64,000 bases of DNA from JALOLV01 sp046295175 (GTDB lineage Bacteria; Bacteroidota; Bacteroidia; Cytophagales; Spirosomataceae). Made by a program: the position numbers and the translations under genes. Position 1 is the first letter of the stretch. Each line of letters begins with the position of its first letter. Shown piece by piece: positions 34,149 through 43,227 of this stretch. The notes beneath the pieces are model-generated. The model searched no databases. It saw nothing but the letters and a program-made list of their open reading frames with translations, and was not told where the DNA came from. The stretch is taken from positions 62,001-126,000 of the forward strand of contig JBKBNY010000004.1 of the NCBI GenBank assembly GCA_046295175.1. Direction: 5' to 3'.

Positions 34149-34437
34149 GTTGTTTTCTTAATGGCGAAACATTATTAATTGATTTACAATAAGTTGGGGG
34201 GTAATAATTATTTTCTGGCTATTTAGAATTGTTAAGAGGTTAGTTGCGATTCATATTTAGGTAAAACAACCCTAACAGCGATTCAAAATTGGTAACTATT
34301 TTCATTTAAATGTATTTTTTTGAGTCGAACAGCTGAAAATAAACATCGAAGCGTATAAATTAAAAAATGAATCGTTTTTTTCAATTTTTGCCTAAAAACC
34401 ATAAAAAACAACTCATTACATATCTAACACAATTTAA
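34149..34437. other. intergenic region without visible genes
   Basis: This AT-rich stretch of nearly 300 bp precedes a C-terminal gene remnant. I see no open frame, RNA gene or strong hairpin. It may hold the promoter of the minus-strand LytTR operon and the decayed front part of the remnant. Confidence 0.5.
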
Positions 34438-34557
34438 ATCTTCGTAAATGTTAGGATTCCAGGTGCTAATCAAATTGAAGTCAAGTTTTGTCAAGTAGGG
34501 GCAAGTAATTCAACTCAAAAACCAGGCATCAATATGAGATTAACAATCAACAAATAA
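34438..34557 (+). pseudogene. C-terminal remnant of a third tail-fibre-repeat paralogue
   Basis: A frame of 39 codons ending in TAA at 34555-34557 reads naturally as the tail of a protein: VRIPGANQIEVKFC, then QVGASNSTQKPGINM and RLTINK. An in-frame TAA lies immediately upstream, so the front is lost. The IEVKFCQ segment matches VVVRFCN and ATARFCN near the C-termini of the two intact proteins encoded at 34678-35595 and 35696-36595, at about the same distance from the stop. It is best explained as the decayed end of a third copy in the same tandem. The match is short, so this is a moderately supported inference. Confidence 0.5.
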
Positions 34558-34677
34558 ATCACTTCGTTACATAAAAATTACATTTCAATGCTTCTTTTGG
34601 ACAATTCAATTTAAAAAAATTTAGCACTAAATTCATTCATCTCAATTTTGTCCAATAAATCAATAAATTTTATACCC

Positions 34678-35595
34678 ATGAAAAAAATCTTTTTTACGTT
34701 ATCTCTAAATTTCGTACTCTTAACTAATCTTTATTCTCAATCTGGAACAATGTTGCCAGATGGTTTTATTGTTCCAGTATCTGTTACAGTGCCAACTTGC
34801 ACGGCAAACGATAAAGGTAAAATGTATTATAATACAACATCAGGTTTAAGAGTTTGTGATGGAACAACTTGGAAGTATGTTGAAAGTCCTTGGAGTTTTA
34901 ACCTAAATGCCCCAAATACAATTAGTGCTGGTGGCAAAGTTGGTATTAATAATACTTCACCTGCATACGAATTAGATGTAGTCGGTACTATTCGCACCAA
35001 CGGAAATCTTTATGCCAACAACATTGGTATTGGTACTACAAATACATCTTTTGGCTTGCAAGTAGTAGATGGAGACATTGCCATCACAAGTACAGCTGAC
35101 AGCAAAACATGGAAATTCAATTATGATGATGCCAATAATTGGTTAGCAATTCAAGAAAACGGCACTACTCGGATGGTAATTGCCAATGGCGGGAATGTTG
35201 GGATTGGTTCTACAAACCCAACTACCAAATTGCAGGTAGATGGTACGGGTAGTTTTACAGGAAACTTAACTGTAAACAATGGCAAGGGAATAGTACGAAC
35301 AAATACTGCAAACTCAATTAAATTGCACACAGCCGCACATAATTTGGGGGCAAGTTTTACCACTACCTCTGGCGGGTGTAGTACAAGTACACTTAATATT
35401 GCATCTGTTGGATACACATCTGCACCGACAGCATACGTTGGGAATTTTGTTTCGGGAAGTGGTAATTTTGGGCAACTTATAGCTCAAGTTCAGTCAACTT
35501 CAACCACTCAAGTAGTTGTCAGATTTTGTAATAATACGGCAAGTAGTATTACCTTGACAAATGCAGTTTTTAATATTTTAATGATGGGTCAATAG
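34678..35595 (+). CDS. secreted protein with tail-fibre-like repeats, paralogue 1
   Basis: The start chosen is the ATG at 34678 (MKKIFFTLSLNFVLL), which gives a signal peptide cleaved near YSQ; the frame extends upstream to a TTG that would spoil it. The 305-residue product has repeats of the form G-I-G-x-T-x-P-x-x-x-L-x-V-x-G (KVGINNTSPAYELDV, NVGIGSTNPTTKLQV), as in phage tail fibres and Bacteroidota surface proteins, plus a GNLTVNNGKGI segment. The last 95 residues form a domain with VVVRFCNN near the end, shared with the next gene. No S74 intramolecular chaperone domain is present. It is probably an extracellular adhesin or binding protein; function is unknown. Confidence 0.75.
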   Translation: MKKIFFTLSLNFVLLTNLYSQSGTMLPDGFIVPVSVTVPTCTANDKGKMYYNTTSGLRVCDGTTWKYVESPWSFNLNAPNTISAGGKVGINNTSPAYELDVVGTIRTNGNLYANNIGIGTTNTSFGLQVVDGDIAITSTADSKTWKFNYDDANNWLAIQENGTTRMVIANGGNVGIGSTNPTTKLQVDGTGSFTGNLTVNNGKGIVRTNTANSIKLHTAAHNLGASFTTTSGGCSTSTLNIASVGYTSAPTAYVGNFVSGSGNFGQLIAQVQSTSTTQVVVRFCNNTASSITLTNAVFNILMMGQ

Positions 35596-35695
35596 AACAT
35601 TCAATCTCATAAAATTAAAAGATTGACAAAGAATCACTTAAAGTATTAATTCTTTTATAAACACAAAATCTCAGGTCAGAGATAAAAGAGAAATC

Positions 35696-36595
35696 ATGAA
35701 AACTTTCAAAATAATACTTACAATAATTTTTATTTCATCAAATCTAATGGCTCAGTTTACTGTAATGCAACCCGAAACATTCAAATTGAGCGTTGTAGAT
35801 AACTATCCATGCGAAGCTGGACAAACTGGAAAAATATTCTTCAATAATACTCAAAATAATATTGTCTATTGCGAAGGTTTAAATATAACTCAACAAGCTG
35901 GTGAATATTGGGATGAGGTTGGACTCAATAAAATAAATTATATGGGTAAAATTGGCATTGGCTTGAATTTACCAAATTATGAATTAGATGTGAGTGGGTT
36001 TATAAATACCACAAATTTAGTTTCAACTCAGTTAGGAATAGGTACAACCACCCCAACTGAGAAAGTAGAATTATTGAATAGGTCAATCGCATTTTCAAGT
36101 ACAGCCGACCTAACAACGTATAGAATTACCTATCAAGACGCAGCCGATAGATTAGATTTTATTGAGGGTGGAATTTCAAGAATATTGATTGCTAATGGCG
36201 GTAATGTCAGTTTTGGTTCGACGCCTTCAAGTAGTAAGCTATATATAAGCGGTGATGTTAATTATGACGGTAATCTAAGTATTGAAGGTAAGGGCATTCT
36301 CTATAACAATACTTCACAACAACTTAGGCTAATTACTAATACTTTTTCGACTGGAAATATATCAATTTTGAACAATGCTTGTATAACATGGGGGTTCAGT
36401 TTCCCATCTAATAGCTTTACTTCAGCACCCGCAGTAGCAATCGGCAATCTCGTATCTGGAACTTATACTGGTGAAGTAGTTATCAGTGTTGAAAACGCAA
36501 CATCGAGTGGTGCTACTGCAAGGTTTTGCAATCATTCTGGCGGGGGATTAAATTTATCTAATTTTACTTTTGCATATTTTGCTATTGGTCAGTAA
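35696..36595 (+). CDS. secreted protein with tail-fibre-like repeats, paralogue 2
   Basis: This 299-residue protein is a tandem paralogue of its upstream neighbour. It has a signal peptide (cleavage near LMAQ), a short Cys-containing N-terminal region (YPCEAGQTGKIFFNN), repeats KIGIGLNLPNYELDVSG, LGIGTTTPTEKVELL and NVSFGSTPSSSKLYISG, and the same C-terminal domain ending ATARFCNHSGG...FAIGQ. Overall similarity is clear but many positions differ, so duplication is not recent. It likely works at the cell surface. The pair, with the remnant upstream, forms a small tandem family. No enzymatic motif is visible. Confidence 0.75.
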   Translation: MKTFKIILTIIFISSNLMAQFTVMQPETFKLSVVDNYPCEAGQTGKIFFNNTQNNIVYCEGLNITQQAGEYWDEVGLNKINYMGKIGIGLNLPNYELDVSGFINTTNLVSTQLGIGTTTPTEKVELLNRSIAFSSTADLTTYRITYQDAADRLDFIEGGISRILIANGGNVSFGSTPSSSKLYISGDVNYDGNLSIEGKGILYNNTSQQLRLITNTFSTGNISILNNACITWGFSFPSNSFTSAPAVAIGNLVSGTYTGEVVISVENATSSGATARFCNHSGGGLNLSNFTFAYFAIGQ

Positions 36596-36718
36596 GTTGT
36601 AGAAATTACTTTATTTTCAATGTTAGTAGTATTTTTGTTTGCTCGTGAAATTCACAACAATCAAATACATTGAAAATAAAGCATATTTCATCAAATCGAA
36701 AAGCCAAAAGTTAAAACT

Positions 36719-37798
36719 ATGAAAGCTAAAAATCAACTCCAAGAACTTCGTGAATTATCATCAAGGTTTCCAATGTCAATGAGTAATGAAGATTTTGAAA
36801 GACTTAATGTAATTTACCATTATGCAGTTGAAAATTTAGAAGACCCACATGCAATGTTTACTTACTCGATTGCCAAAGCAATGAGAAAACATTTTGAGTC
36901 AAAACAAACTAATGAGCATATTTATTTACAAAGATTTGAAATTCCACAAATCCGTCTGTTTGAATTGCTTATTCAACAATTCCCTCTTGCCAATTTAAGT
37001 CAAAATTGTATAAATACATTATTGATAGATGCTCTAAAAAACCTTACCAATCCGGTATTGATGGATATTGGAATAGGTACGGGCTTTCAAGTAACAAATA
37101 TCATTGCTGGTCTCAAAAAACTTCAAGATTGCAAAATTCAAAACCTCACAATTATTGGTATAGAACCCTTCGCTGATGCACTGAATACTGCTGAAAAGAA
37201 TATTTTTGAAGCAAGTTTAAATGCAAAATTCAAAATAGAATTAATTTCTAAAGAAGCATTTATTGAGCAATTATCGATTAGTGATATTGAGAACTTATTG
37301 CCTCAATCAAATGATGGAATATATGTAAATGCCTCGTTTGCTCTTCATCATATTCAGACGGCTGAAAATAGAAAATCAGTATTTGAAAATTTGAAATCAC
37401 TCAAAATTTCTGCTTTTGCATTGAGCGAACCCAACTCTAATCATTTTGAAAAAAACTACCAAAAGAGATTTGATAATTGTATCAATCATTACGGCACGCT
37501 GTTCAGAATAATTGATTCGCTTCCAATCTCAAATCACGAAAAAGCTGCATTAAAGCTATTTTTTAGTAGAGAAATTGATGATGTTTTGGGTAATAAAGAA
37601 GATGTTAGAATTGAAAAACACTATGCTACCGAGCAATGGGTTAGATTGTTTGAAGAAACTGGATTCAAATTAGTAAAAAAAGAATCTCAATTTGAGATAA
37701 CCGAATTAAATGGAACAATTCTTAATACGGAGCTTCCCAACCGTTATTCAACCGAATTTGAAGGAGAAGAGATAACAAGTCTTTTTTGGGCTATCTAA
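36719..37798 (+). CDS. bacterial GRAS-domain protein (methyltransferase-like Rossmann fold)
   Basis: This 359-residue protein has the full order of GRAS motifs known from plant transcription regulators. An N-terminal helical part (ENLEDPHAMFTYSIAKAM) matches the LHRI region. RFEIPQIRLFELLIQQFP then leads into VLMDIGIGTGFQ, the VHIID equivalent, which here keeps a glycine-rich SAM-binding loop. FALHHI follows, then ALSEPNSNHF, the helix around NHYGTLFRIIDSLP, FFSREIDDVLG (PFYRE region), and RIEKHYATEQWVRLFEETGF leading to a C-terminal SLFWAI (SAW region). Bacterial GRAS proteins have been described by comparative genomics as relatives of methyltransferases, with no known substrate. No signal peptide is present. 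Neighbours give no pathway clue. Confidence 0.85.
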   Translation: MKAKNQLQELRELSSRFPMSMSNEDFERLNVIYHYAVENLEDPHAMFTYSIAKAMRKHFESKQTNEHIYLQRFEIPQIRLFELLIQQFPLANLSQNCINTLLIDALKNLTNPVLMDIGIGTGFQVTNIIAGLKKLQDCKIQNLTIIGIEPFADALNTAEKNIFEASLNAKFKIELISKEAFIEQLSISDIENLLPQSNDGIYVNASFALHHIQTAENRKSVFENLKSLKISAFALSEPNSNHFEKNYQKRFDNCINHYGTLFRIIDSLPISNHEKAALKLFFSREIDDVLGNKEDVRIEKHYATEQWVRLFEETGFKLVKKESQFEITELNGTILNTELPNRYSTEFEGEEITSLFWAI

Positions 37799-37848
37799 TG
37801 AATAATTTCCGAACAAAGTCTGATAATAATTGATTAAATTACATTAAA

Positions 37849-37901
37849 GACACTTCGATTTAACATTTCGTCATTTTAATATTCTTTATCGACACTTCGA
37901 T
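37849..37901. promoter_or_regulatory. direct repeat GACACTTCGAT upstream of the metalloprotease
   Basis: GACACTTCGAT occurs at 37849-37859 and again at 37891-37901, 42 bp apart (about four helical turns), 90-140 bp before the ATG at 37991. It could be a pair of regulator sites; it could also be chance. Confidence 0.3.
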
Positions 37902-37990
37902 ATTAAAAATTTCTATACCTCAAATCTTCATCCGAAATTTGAAGAATTAAAGCCTGAAAACATTTTAACGGATTAAAATATTTATTTACC

Positions 37991-39610
37991 ATGAAAACTA
38001 ATTTAACTTGGGTACTATTTTTATGTACCCTAATTGTTCAATCTTGCCAAAAAGAATCAATCGAAAATAGTTCTCGAACATCAGAAATAAAAGTTAAATC
38101 AATAACCCTTAAAATTTCTAAACCTGCTGGAACATTCTGGATGAGTGAGTCAGAACCAATCGTCCTTTCTATAGATGTGCAGGACGACAATGGCAAAGTT
38201 TATCAAAACTACAATGGTAAAGTTACCTACTTCGCCAACGGAAAAGAGCTCTCAGGTAGTCAATATAATTTTGAGATTGAAGGAGAAATTGAATTTAAGG
38301 CAAAAATCAATGACGTAGAGAGCAGTGTATCCTCAAAGTATTTAGTAAAAAATCCTAATAAAGAGTTAGATAAAATTGTATTAACCAATGCTTTTTATTC
38401 AAAATTTGCGGTAAATCATACATTAATTGGTTCAAAACCAGAGCTTTCTGTAAAAGGATATGACAAAAACAATGCTGAGATTCCGATAAAAAAAGGTATA
38501 AAAGCTACAATAGGTAATGAAATAATTAGTCTTGATAATTTTTCATTTACAAAAGCAGGTACTAATAAAATTACGCTGAATGCCTACGGAAAACAAGTTG
38601 AAACAACTTTTGAAGTGCGTCGAGAAAGAACTTTTGAAGTTGTAAGAATTCCGGTTGTATTTCATTTTTGTAAACCAAGCCCCTACTCGCACCCTGCAAC
38701 TAAACAAACAGATGCAGAATTTATCGAATTGGCGATTGAGCAGCTAAAAAACGGCAAAAAGATAGCACAAATCAATGCAATGTTCAGAAACAAATTTGTT
38801 AGCAACGAACTTGACCCTAATGCTTCTGATACCTTCATTGAATTTTATTTGGCAGACAGAGACCCAAGCGGAAATCTTCTCAAAGAAGTTGGAGTTAATC
38901 GGCTTAATTTTATGCGTCCGTATGTAGCATTAACTGAAAATTATTCATATAATGCTTCTCAAGCTCAATTTGACCTTACTTTATCAAACGAGTTAGCCAA
39001 ATGGAATACCAACTCCTACTTTAATATTGTTGTAGAAAATTTTGGAAATTGGGGTTATGCGGGTATTGCCAAAATGTCGATGATGGATAACAACCGAAAG
39101 AATTTGATTCCGCAGGAATATAATAATTTATCAATCATAAATCTAAATTCTGAAAAATTGGCTTGGAGTAATACAAATACTCGTTATTTCAATGACCATG
39201 TTAGAATAAACGGAGCAGCCAATATTCTGACCGATTCGCCATCTGTGGGTGGGGTAATGTATAAAAATAGTGTATTATCTCACGAAATTGGACACGCTTT
39301 AGGACTACCTCATACATTTGGGTTTCAAGAAAATTGTCAAGACCAAAATCATTCTGATGGACTTTTTGATACTCCCCGACAAGTAAGTGCCAATTATGAT
39401 ACCAGTTGCGATGGAATCAAATTTGCACAGCGGAATTTAATGAATTACATGTCAACAGACTCACGAGATTCGTTTACTTACGACCAAGTTACTGTTATGA
39501 GAGCCAGGATTGAAGCTTCGTTTAATATTCCTACACCAAGAAACAAAGGTAAAAATTCGATGCGTTTTGTTGGTCAATCAAAAGAAAGTAATTTTGTAAT
39601 TATAGACTGA
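37991..39610 (+). CDS. metalloprotease lipoprotein, M43 (pappalysin/cytophagalysin)-like metzincin
   Basis: This 539-residue protein begins with a lipoprotein signal (lipobox IVQSC). Residues about 30-215 are beta-rich and resemble immunoglobulin-like repeats. A catalytic domain follows with the metzincin zinc motif HEIGHALGLPH, placing ligands at His431, His435 and His441 and the base at Glu432; LMNYMS further on is the Met-turn. The spacing and the FDTP...SCDG segment fit the M43 family known from Cytophaga-type proteases. It probably degrades proteins at the cell surface or in the periplasm. No type IX sorting domain is seen at the C-terminus. Family M43 is likely but the assignment rests on motifs. 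Confidence 0.82.
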   Translation: MKTNLTWVLFLCTLIVQSCQKESIENSSRTSEIKVKSITLKISKPAGTFWMSESEPIVLSIDVQDDNGKVYQNYNGKVTYFANGKELSGSQYNFEIEGEIEFKAKINDVESSVSSKYLVKNPNKELDKIVLTNAFYSKFAVNHTLIGSKPELSVKGYDKNNAEIPIKKGIKATIGNEIISLDNFSFTKAGTNKITLNAYGKQVETTFEVRRERTFEVVRIPVVFHFCKPSPYSHPATKQTDAEFIELAIEQLKNGKKIAQINAMFRNKFVSNELDPNASDTFIEFYLADRDPSGNLLKEVGVNRLNFMRPYVALTENYSYNASQAQFDLTLSNELAKWNTNSYFNIVVENFGNWGYAGIAKMSMMDNNRKNLIPQEYNNLSIINLNSEKLAWSNTNTRYFNDHVRINGAANILTDSPSVGGVMYKNSVLSHEIGHALGLPHTFGFQENCQDQNHSDGLFDTPRQVSANYDTSCDGIKFAQRNLMNYMSTDSRDSFTYDQVTVMRARIEASFNIPTPRNKGKNSMRFVGQSKESNFVIID

Positions 39611-39693
39611 TGCCGTTTTGAACCACTTAACAATAGAGTGTAAAAGCTGTTAACTCAAACTACCAATATTAATAATTATAAATTTTCAAAAAT

Positions 39694-40079
39694 ATGAATC
39701 AAAAACCATCATCTGCATTTATTGGGGCATCATGGGTAGCAATGGGAGCAGGAATGCTGGGCTATGTAATTGGTCTCTGGCGTTCTGAAATGCTTCTAAA
39801 CGAAAAAGGATATTACTTTACAATCCTGATTCTGGGACTTTTCGCAGTAATATCATTGCAAAAAACGTAAGAGACCGTTTAGAAAATATCCCAGTAACCG
39901 ATATTTACTATAGTTTATGCTGGGTTTGTACTGTATTATCCATTGTTTTACTTGCTGTTGGGTTATGGAACGCTACCCTACTACCATCCGAAAAAGGATT
40001 TTATGCATTTGCTTTTCTTTTAGCACTTTTTGGAGCAATTGCAGTTCAGAAAAATACGAGAGATAGCCAGACAAAGTAA
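39694..40079 (+). pseudogene. yiaA: YiaA-like inner-membrane protein split by a -1 frameshift
   Basis: Two overlapping frames together encode a protein closely resembling E. coli YiaA, with two YiaAB domains of two helices each. The first frame starts at ATG 39694 (MNQKPSSAFIGASWVAMG ... GYYFTILILGLFAVISLQK) and stops at 39868-39870. The rest continues in the -1 frame as NVRDRLENIPVTDIYYSL ... VGLWNATLLPSEKGFYAF ... IAVQKNTRD and ends at 40079. The break lies at CAAAAAACG (39859-39867): six A where seven would restore the frame. Causes could be a real mutation, a homopolymer sequencing error or programmed slippage. YiaA is a small membrane protein of unknown function. The match is strong for the conserved GLWNA and LNEKGYYF motifs. 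Confidence 0.82.
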
Positions 40080-40107
40080 AAATCGAAACACTTAAATAAG
40101 GTAGCAA

Positions 40108-43100
40108 TCACACAAAAGGTATTTTAACTATAAACTCATCGGTTGTTTCAAGAGTTTCAAAGGGCTTGGTAGTTAGGTAAGAATATAATTTCTTTAGACT
40201 CTCAAGTCCTTGTTTATTTGATGTTTCAACAAATTTCTTCCGTTGTAAATTATTTTTAACAACTAAATAATCTCCATCTACAAAAACGCTGATTTTCAAA
40301 GGATTAGAATCTTCGATAATGTTGTGTTTGATTGCGTTCTCAAACAAATTTTGCAGCGTTACAGGCACAATCCCATTCGATAGATATTCTTCTTCAATCA
40401 TTACATCAATTTGTAATCCATCCTCAAATCTTGATTTTTGAAGCTCGATATAGTTTTTTACAAAGTTTAATTCATGCTCGATTGTAACTGTCTCTTTGTC
40501 TTTACTCTGCAAAATATACCTGTATATTGCCGACAACTTTTGCAAAAACTTAGACGCTTGTTTTGGCTCGGTAATAATTAGACTATTAAGTGAAGTTAAA
40601 CTATTAAACAAAAAATGGGGGTTAAGGTGATTAATTAAATTTTGATACTGAATCTCGGTCTTGTCTTTTGCCAGTCGGGTCGATTGTAACTGTAGATGAT
40701 AGATTTTTTTACGTTGGTTTGCCCTAAAACGAATAAACCAAAGGATTAACCCTACAACAATCAAAAGACTAAGGATTTTAAACCAAGTTGTTTTATAAAA
40801 TGGTGTAGCAATATTTATAAATATGTGTTGTTCTTTCAAAAACTTCCCATTCGTATCTTTCGCTTTCACCTTAAAAACATAATCTCCACCATCCAAATTG
40901 CCGTAAATAGCATACCCTACTCGCCTTTTGTCTTGTTGCCAATCCTTATCAAAACCCTCTAATTTGTAAAAATATTCGTACAAAACTGTATTCGGTGGAC
41001 TCAAAATTCCGTATGCAATCGAAATAGAATTCTGTTCGGCTTTAAAATTTACTTTGAGATTTTGCTCATTTATTTGAATTATAGAATCTGCCGCTTGAAC
41101 ACGAGCTATATACAGTTTGTCATTTGAAGAAGGTAGTTTGAGGTCTTTGAAATTGATAAGTATAGCAGATTGGTTGTTTCTTGAAAGCAGTTTTGAATCC
41201 TTTAATTTATTAAGATTATTTCCCCAACTATCCGAAAAAGTGTTGTTTCCAATATTAAATGTAAATTTCTCATCAGTTTTTTCATTAAAAAACATAAATT
41301 CATCCAAAGTTGCCATACAGACATTACCGTTGTCGTCCACAACCATCGAACCGATTAAATCTAAGTCTAAAACAGACTGAAAATCATAAGTTTTAGGATT
41401 GAATTTAACCAAATCGTACGTAGCAATCCAGATGTTTCCGTCTTTGTCTTCATCAAAACTATTGAACCCTATCTTTGTAAAATCTACATCTTGTCTTGTT
41501 TTAATGACCTCAAATCCATTCAATCTATGATTAAATTTTGCCAGTCCACCCGAATGAATCCCTAACCAAAACTCCCCTGATTTTGTAGCTAAAGTGTGTG
41601 AAACAGCCGTTTCTAACTCCTCATTAATTTTTACAGTATTTTTACCATAAATGATTGGATAAGATGTTTTATTTTTCTTTTTGAGGTGAAAATTATAAGC
41701 TTTTGGCCTTCTATTTTGTTTTGTAAAATACCAAAGCGAATCGCCTGCTATTGCCGTTTGTGTAATTATTTCATTTGAGTTTTTTGTAAAATCTAAAAGT
41801 TTAATGTATTCAACTCTATGTGTTTTTTTATCGAAAGACAGTACTCCTAATCGCTTTATTATCAACAACTTACTCCCAAATTCTTTTAAGGAAATTATCT
41901 CTTCAAATTCACTTTGGAACGTATTTGAAGGTAACTTATACTCACTATATTTATCAGTAATAGGATTGTAGTTGAAAATACTTTTTTGAGATGCCAAAAA
42001 CCACCAAGATTTATCTTCGGAGTCTTCTACAAAATCAATAATTTTATCGTCTAAATGATTTTTAAATAAATTTTTAGAAAAATCATAGATGCTAAACAAC
42101 TGTTCGTTAGGGTACTTTACTGCAAGACCATTTATTGTCGATAAACCTTTGAGTGTTCCAAACCAAATCGTTCCGTTTTCTTCTTGCAAAACATCATTAA
42201 AAGCATTTACTGTAAAAGTATTTTTTAAACCCTTTTCATCTTGAATCAAAATTGTTTTGGTCAATTTAGCATTAACATAAATCATCATATTCTCAAATGT
42301 GCCAATCCACAAATCTCTATTCGAATCAAAGAAAATCTTGTAAAAATTGGTTCGGTTTGTTCCTTCGCTATCAATTACCCTAAAGGTTTTTACAACCTTT
42401 TGAAAGCGAGTATCGTACCAACATATCTCGCCAGTAGCATTATCTGAATATACAAGTAGGTTTTGGTCAAAAGTCAGTGCAGTTTTGATGGTGGGAGTTA
42501 AAATAGGTATATTTTTAGGATTGTTATCCGAATGATAAAAGGTTTGTGTGGCAAAATCAAAGTAATTGAGTTTGTCTTTACAGCTAATCCAAAGTCCTTT
42601 TCCAGAGGGGTCTTCTAAAAGTCCGTTTACCAATATTCGGTTGACGCTCAAACTCTTTGGATTATTACTTTGATGCCTAAAATTGCTTAGTTTATTTGTT
42701 TTTGTATCATATTTATACAATCCACCGTCACGAATCGAAAACCATATATCGCCCCTTGAATCACAAATAATATTTCTACAAGCAAAATCAGGTTTACTAA
42801 CTTCTTCGATACGAGTAAAGAGATTTGTTTTTCGGTCAAAATAACAGACTCCTTCCGTAGTCCCAATCCAGATTCTGCCTTGTTTGTCTTCGCAAAGGGT
42901 TCCAATATTATTATGAACTAATGACTTTTTGTTGTTTTTTTCTTTAGTGTAGCTAACTATAAAATTGGGGTCGAAGCGTTTTAGACCATTGGCAGTACCC
43001 AACCAAAAGTACCCCCTACTGTCTTTGAGCATACAGTAAATTATGTTATCGAGGGTACTACCATCAACTCTAATTTGCTCAAAACTATACGGAAGACGCT

Positions 43101-43221
43101 GAGATAAAACCTTAGGCGTGCAACAGACAATTTGGAAAATTATAAATATAAAAATTATGCAAAATCGATGAAATTTTGGAAACTTTAAAAAAAATGTCAT
43201 TTCGTATATAGTATTCATCAT
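40108..43221 (-). CDS. propeller-type sensor histidine kinase (Reg_prop / Y_Y_Y / LytS-like kinase)
   Basis: This 1037-residue protein has an N-terminal signal/anchor, a long periplasmic double propeller made of two-component regulator repeats (for example DSRGYFWLGTANGLKRFD, EDKQGRIWIGTTEG, EENGTIWFGTLKGL and EDKDGNIWIATYD), a Y_Y_Y domain near residue 730 and a transmembrane helix near 805. The kinase part is of the His_kinase/LytS type: NHLNPHFLFNSL carries the phospho-acceptor His and LQNLFENAIKHN is the N-box. It sits 6 bp downstream of a LytTR response regulator, its evident partner. Such systems sense oligosaccharides or envelope cues, but the ligand here is unknown. A start at 43200 (MTFFLKF) is also possible. 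Confidence 0.9.
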   Translation of the reverse strand: MMNTIYEMTFFLKFPKFHRFCIIFIFIIFQIVCCTPKVLSQRLPYSFEQIRVDGSTLDNIIYCMLKDSRGYFWLGTANGLKRFDPNFIVSYTKEKNNKKSLVHNNIGTLCEDKQGRIWIGTTEGVCYFDRKTNLFTRIEEVSKPDFACRNIICDSRGDIWFSIRDGGLYKYDTKTNKLSNFRHQSNNPKSLSVNRILVNGLLEDPSGKGLWISCKDKLNYFDFATQTFYHSDNNPKNIPILTPTIKTALTFDQNLLVYSDNATGEICWYDTRFQKVVKTFRVIDSEGTNRTNFYKIFFDSNRDLWIGTFENMMIYVNAKLTKTILIQDEKGLKNTFTVNAFNDVLQEENGTIWFGTLKGLSTINGLAVKYPNEQLFSIYDFSKNLFKNHLDDKIIDFVEDSEDKSWWFLASQKSIFNYNPITDKYSEYKLPSNTFQSEFEEIISLKEFGSKLLIIKRLGVLSFDKKTHRVEYIKLLDFTKNSNEIITQTAIAGDSLWYFTKQNRRPKAYNFHLKKKNKTSYPIIYGKNTVKINEELETAVSHTLATKSGEFWLGIHSGGLAKFNHRLNGFEVIKTRQDVDFTKIGFNSFDEDKDGNIWIATYDLVKFNPKTYDFQSVLDLDLIGSMVVDDNGNVCMATLDEFMFFNEKTDEKFTFNIGNNTFSDSWGNNLNKLKDSKLLSRNNQSAILINFKDLKLPSSNDKLYIARVQAADSIIQINEQNLKVNFKAEQNSISIAYGILSPPNTVLYEYFYKLEGFDKDWQQDKRRVGYAIYGNLDGGDYVFKVKAKDTNGKFLKEQHIFINIATPFYKTTWFKILSLLIVVGLILWFIRFRANQRKKIYHLQLQSTRLAKDKTEIQYQNLINHLNPHFLFNSLTSLNSLIITEPKQASKFLQKLSAIYRYILQSKDKETVTIEHELNFVKNYIELQKSRFEDGLQIDVMIEEEYLSNGIVPVTLQNLFENAIKHNIIEDSNPLKISVFVDGDYLVVKNNLQRKKFVETSNKQGLESLKKLYSYLTTKPFETLETTDEFIVKIPFV

Positions 43222-43227
43222 TCTACA

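Noticed and set aside
39694..39870. The first half of yiaA as a normal single-domain YiaB-like gene
   Set aside because: The second half continues seamlessly in the -1 frame with conserved residues, so a broken or slipping two-domain gene explains both parts better.
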